From positions 95,768 to 159,767 of the forward strand of contig DASVQY010000020.1 in NCBI GenBank assembly GCA_036388895.1: a DNA stretch of 64,000 nucleotides, given 5' to 3'. A program made the translations under genes and the position numbers. The notes beneath the pieces are model-generated. The model was not told the origin of the DNA. It did not search any database and saw only the letters and a list, made by a program, of their open reading frames with translations. Position 1 is the first letter of the stretch; each line of letters starts with the position of its first letter. Source of the stretch: SXVE01 sp036388895. GTDB lineage: Bacteria > Acidobacteriota > Blastocatellia > Pyrinomonadales > Pyrinomonadaceae. Shown here in pieces: positions 62,005 to 64,000 of this stretch.

Positions 62005-62892
62005 TCAATCATTTTTTCGCAGACGCCTGAGCGGAAATGCGGCGAAATAAGACAAGTTTCCCGGCATAAAAAACAAACTTTTCGCGGCGTTTTTCAGAAA
62101 ATTACCGTATTGCCCGGCTCGCAAATAAGAACCGGCGAGAATTTTATATAAATTTCCGTAACAAGTCCGGCGCATTTTCAAAACCTGTTCGTCCGCGTCC
62201 TGGAAAATTTTCTCGTAACCCATTAACATCGCTCGCTCGAAACGCGGTACCTGCAAATGTCCGTTTCCGCCGTGATTGCGATATGCGGCGAGAATTTCCG
62301 GCACAAAAGCTATCTTTGAAACCCGCGCCACACGATAGCAAAACTCCCAGTCTTCCGACGGGTGCATTTCCTTTCTTTCGTCGAAACCGCCGACTTCATC
62401 GAACACTCTGCGCCAGAGCAAACTCGTGCTTCCCGGTCCGACCATCACCGGCTTGACCAGCAAAATTTCTTCCGCGCGCCAGCCTTCCATTCCCTGTGCG
62501 TAAATTTCAATCGTTTTTCCCGAAACATCGAACTCTCTCATCCCGCACGTAACTAATCCGAAATCTTTGTCGGAGAGAAGACGTTCGATTTGTTTTTCGA
62601 TTTTATGCGCCAGCCAGAAATCGTCGGCATCGAGAAATGCGACCAAATCGCCCGACGATGCTTTAACGCCTGCGTTTCGCGCCGCGCCGACGCCGCGATT
62701 TTTTTGCCGGATGATTTTGACCTTATTTTGATCGTAACGGGCTAAAACTTCCAAGCTGTCGTCAGTCGAGCCGTCGTCAACGACAACGATCTCTTTACAC
62801 GGGTAGGTTTGCGCAAGAACGCTTTCAATCGTTTCGCGCAGAAAACGACCGTAATTGTAGTTTGGAATTATGACTGAAACCGTAGGGTTCAT
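62005..62892 (-). CDS. GT2-family glycosyltransferase
   Basis: 295 residues, GT-A. VSVIIPNYNYGRFLRETIES, VVVDDGSTDDSLEVLARYDQ, GAARNAGVKASSGDLVAFLD and the metal site LDADDFWLAHKIEK (Asp-x-Asp). VGPGSTSLLWRRVFDEVGGF, EDWEFCYRVARVSKI are typical of EPS GT2 enzymes. Adds one sugar to the lipid-linked intermediate. Its 3' neighbour is the GT4 gene after 24 bp. Confidence 0.9.
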   Translation of the reverse strand: MNPTVSVIIPNYNYGRFLRETIESVLAQTYPCKEIVVVDDGSTDDSLEVLARYDQNKVKIIRQKNRGVGAARNAGVKASSGDLVAFLDADDFWLAHKIEKQIERLLSDKDFGLVTCGMREFDVSGKTIEIYAQGMEGWRAEEILLVKPVMVGPGSTSLLWRRVFDEVGGFDERKEMHPSEDWEFCYRVARVSKIAFVPEILAAYRNHGGNGHLQVPRFERAMLMGYEKIFQDADEQVLKMRRTCYGNLYKILAGSYLRAGQYGNFLKNAAKSLFFMPGNLSYFAAFPLRRLRKND

Positions 62893-62975
62893 TTTTATTG
62901 ACTAAACACGCTTTTGTGCAAATCTGTTTCGCTTTATTTTCGCTTTATTTCTACAACTATTGTTAAGAGTTCTGT

Positions 62976-64000
62976 TTATTTTCTCTTTTTTAACCAGTTT
63001 TCGTAAAGTTCAAACTGCCGGTTTACCATTTGTTCGACATTAAATCTGCGACGCGCGCTTTCGTGCCCGGCAAAAGCAATTTTATCGCGCAATGGTTTTG
63101 AACCGTAAAGCTCTAAAATTTTATCCCGTATCGCCTGTGCGTTGTCAGGTTCTATTAAAAATCCGTTTTCCCCGTCGGTTATAACTTCGCTCGCACCGCC
63201 CACGTTTGTTATGACTACGGGCAAGCGCACGCTTAATGCTTCGATCAGAACTTGGCTGAATGCTTCGGAAAGCGATGGATGCACAAACAAATCTATTGCG
63301 TTCAAACAAGCCGCTACATCATCTCGCCAACCCGTTAGAACGACTTTTTGCTGAAGTGAAAATTCTTCAATTGCCTGGTCAACTTCCGCTAATTTGCTGT
63401 GCCCGACCAAAAAAAGCCGGGCTTCGGAAGCTTCTTTGACAACTTCGCTAAACGCTTCAATAAGCCGCAAATGCCCTTTGCCCGGTAGTAAGTTTGCTAC
63501 ATAACCCACAACAAAATCCTTTTCGGTGAAACCAAATTCGTCACGAATTATCTTTCTCTGATCCGAGTTTGGCTTCCGTTTCTCAAAATCGAAACCGAGA
63601 TGCACCGTTTCGATGTGATCGCCGCGGATGCCGTCAACCTGCTTCATATAGTTTCGCGTCGCCTCGGAAACAGCAACGACGTAATCGGCTTGTTCAGCCA
63701 TCCATTTATCAAGAAACAAATGATACTTACTGCCAAGTATTCGGACAATGCTGGTGTGATGCCGGGTTAAAACGACAATTGTTTTGCGGTATAAACGTTT
63801 CGCCAAAACACCAATTAATCCAGCGTAAAACAAATGCGTCTGCAGAATGTCAATTTTTTCGCGTTTCAAAAACTGAGAAAGCTGCAAAACTGCTCTTGGA
63901 TACAGCGCTTTCCTCGTTGCGCCCAAACTGAAATATTTTACATCGGGAAATTCACCCAACCACGTCGGCGGGTTATGCGCTCCGAGTTCGAGAAGCGAAA
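62976..64000 (-). CDS. GT4-family glycosyltransferase, N-terminus outside the window
   Basis: The minus-strand frame is open to the window edge, upstream of the TTG at 63959, and the N-terminal acceptor loop is not yet reached, so the gene is 5'-truncated by the window. About 341 codons are visible. LQTHLFYAGLIGVLAKRLY, VVLTRHHTSIVRILGSKYHL and VVAVSEATRNYMKQ belong to the acceptor domain. VGYVANLLPGKGHLRLIEAF, LFVHPSLSEAFSQVLIEALS (E-x7-E) and NVGGASEVITDGENGFLIEP to the donor domain. Continues the polysaccharide locus to the right. Confidence 0.9.
   Translation of the reverse strand, partial: SLLELGAHNPPTWLGEFPDVKYFSLGATRKALYPRAVLQLSQFLKREKIDILQTHLFYAGLIGVLAKRLYRKTIVVLTRHHTSIVRILGSKYHLFLDKWMAEQADYVVAVSEATRNYMKQVDGIRGDHIETVHLGFDFEKRKPNSDQRKIIRDEFGFTEKDFVVGYVANLLPGKGHLRLIEAFSEVVKEASEARLFLVGHSKLAEVDQAIEEFSLQQKVVLTGWRDDVAACLNAIDLFVHPSLSEAFSQVLIEALSVRLPVVITNVGGASEVITDGENGFLIEPDNAQAIRDKILELYGSKPLRDKIAFAGHESARRRFNVEQMVNRQFELYENWLKKRK

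Overview
The window looks like a chromosomal segment of a Gram-negative-type bacterium, most likely an acidobacterium close to the Blastocatellia/Pyrinomonadaceae. That placement is inference from protein flavour: signal peptides on many envelope proteins, DUF4097 and TonB-C proteins, a BPSS1187-like esterase, a stand-alone exonuclease/DNA polymerase and a very long RNase E/G. No rRNA or tRNA gene, CRISPR array or intact insertion sequence was seen by eye.

Layout. 1-517 is the N-terminal part of a comM/yifB gene on the minus strand. 827-4216 (+) is an ECF sigma factor, its zinc-finger anti-sigma factor and two exported DUF4097 proteins, probably an envelope-stress module. 4217-7592 is AT-rich and unlike its surroundings: a gene-poor stretch with a 24-bp perfect palindrome, then a lone prim-pol/DnaB-type helicase gene of phage or plasmid character. 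Then come dcd (+), a secreted M1 aminopeptidase (-) and a periplasmic TonB-C protein (-). 12969-18513 (-) is a nucleoside uptake and salvage block: two BmpA-type ABC permeases, purine nucleoside phosphorylase, uridine kinase, cytidine deaminase and an exported amidohydrolase. 18697-25880 (+) is a heat-shock and protein quality-control cluster: hsp20, clpB, grpE, a Uma2 gene and a ClpA/ClpC-type unfoldase. It lies behind a promoter overlapped by an HspR-like (HAIR) inverted repeat.

The middle part carries a chimeric TonB-C protein, an RNase E/G with a ~450-residue insertion inside its S1 domain, a family-A DNA polymerase with only a 3'-5' exonuclease, an esterase with a possible IPT/TIG domain, a relic of a TdeIII-type restriction endonuclease, a coiled-coil zinc-ribbon protein, an unknown protein and a 1147-residue TPR protein.

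From 39503 to the right edge nearly everything is on the minus strand and forms one large surface-polysaccharide locus. It holds an O-antigen ligase/polymerase, a TPR partner, a WecA-like initiating transferase fused to a CapD-type N-terminal region, six or more glycosyltransferases, nucleotide-sugar enzymes (RfbA, RmlC-like, a zinc-ribbon epimerase), four methyltransferases, AsnB, a carbamoyltransferase, a polysaccharide deacetylase and two GT-C-like membrane proteins. No flippase or Wza/Wzc export gene is inside the window, so the locus continues past 64000 or borrows these from elsewhere.

The intergenic spacers repeatedly hold long imperfect inverted repeats built from short degenerate words. 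Several sit between convergent genes and overlap stop codons. They differ in sequence but share an architecture, and are the most widespread structure not explained by the genes.
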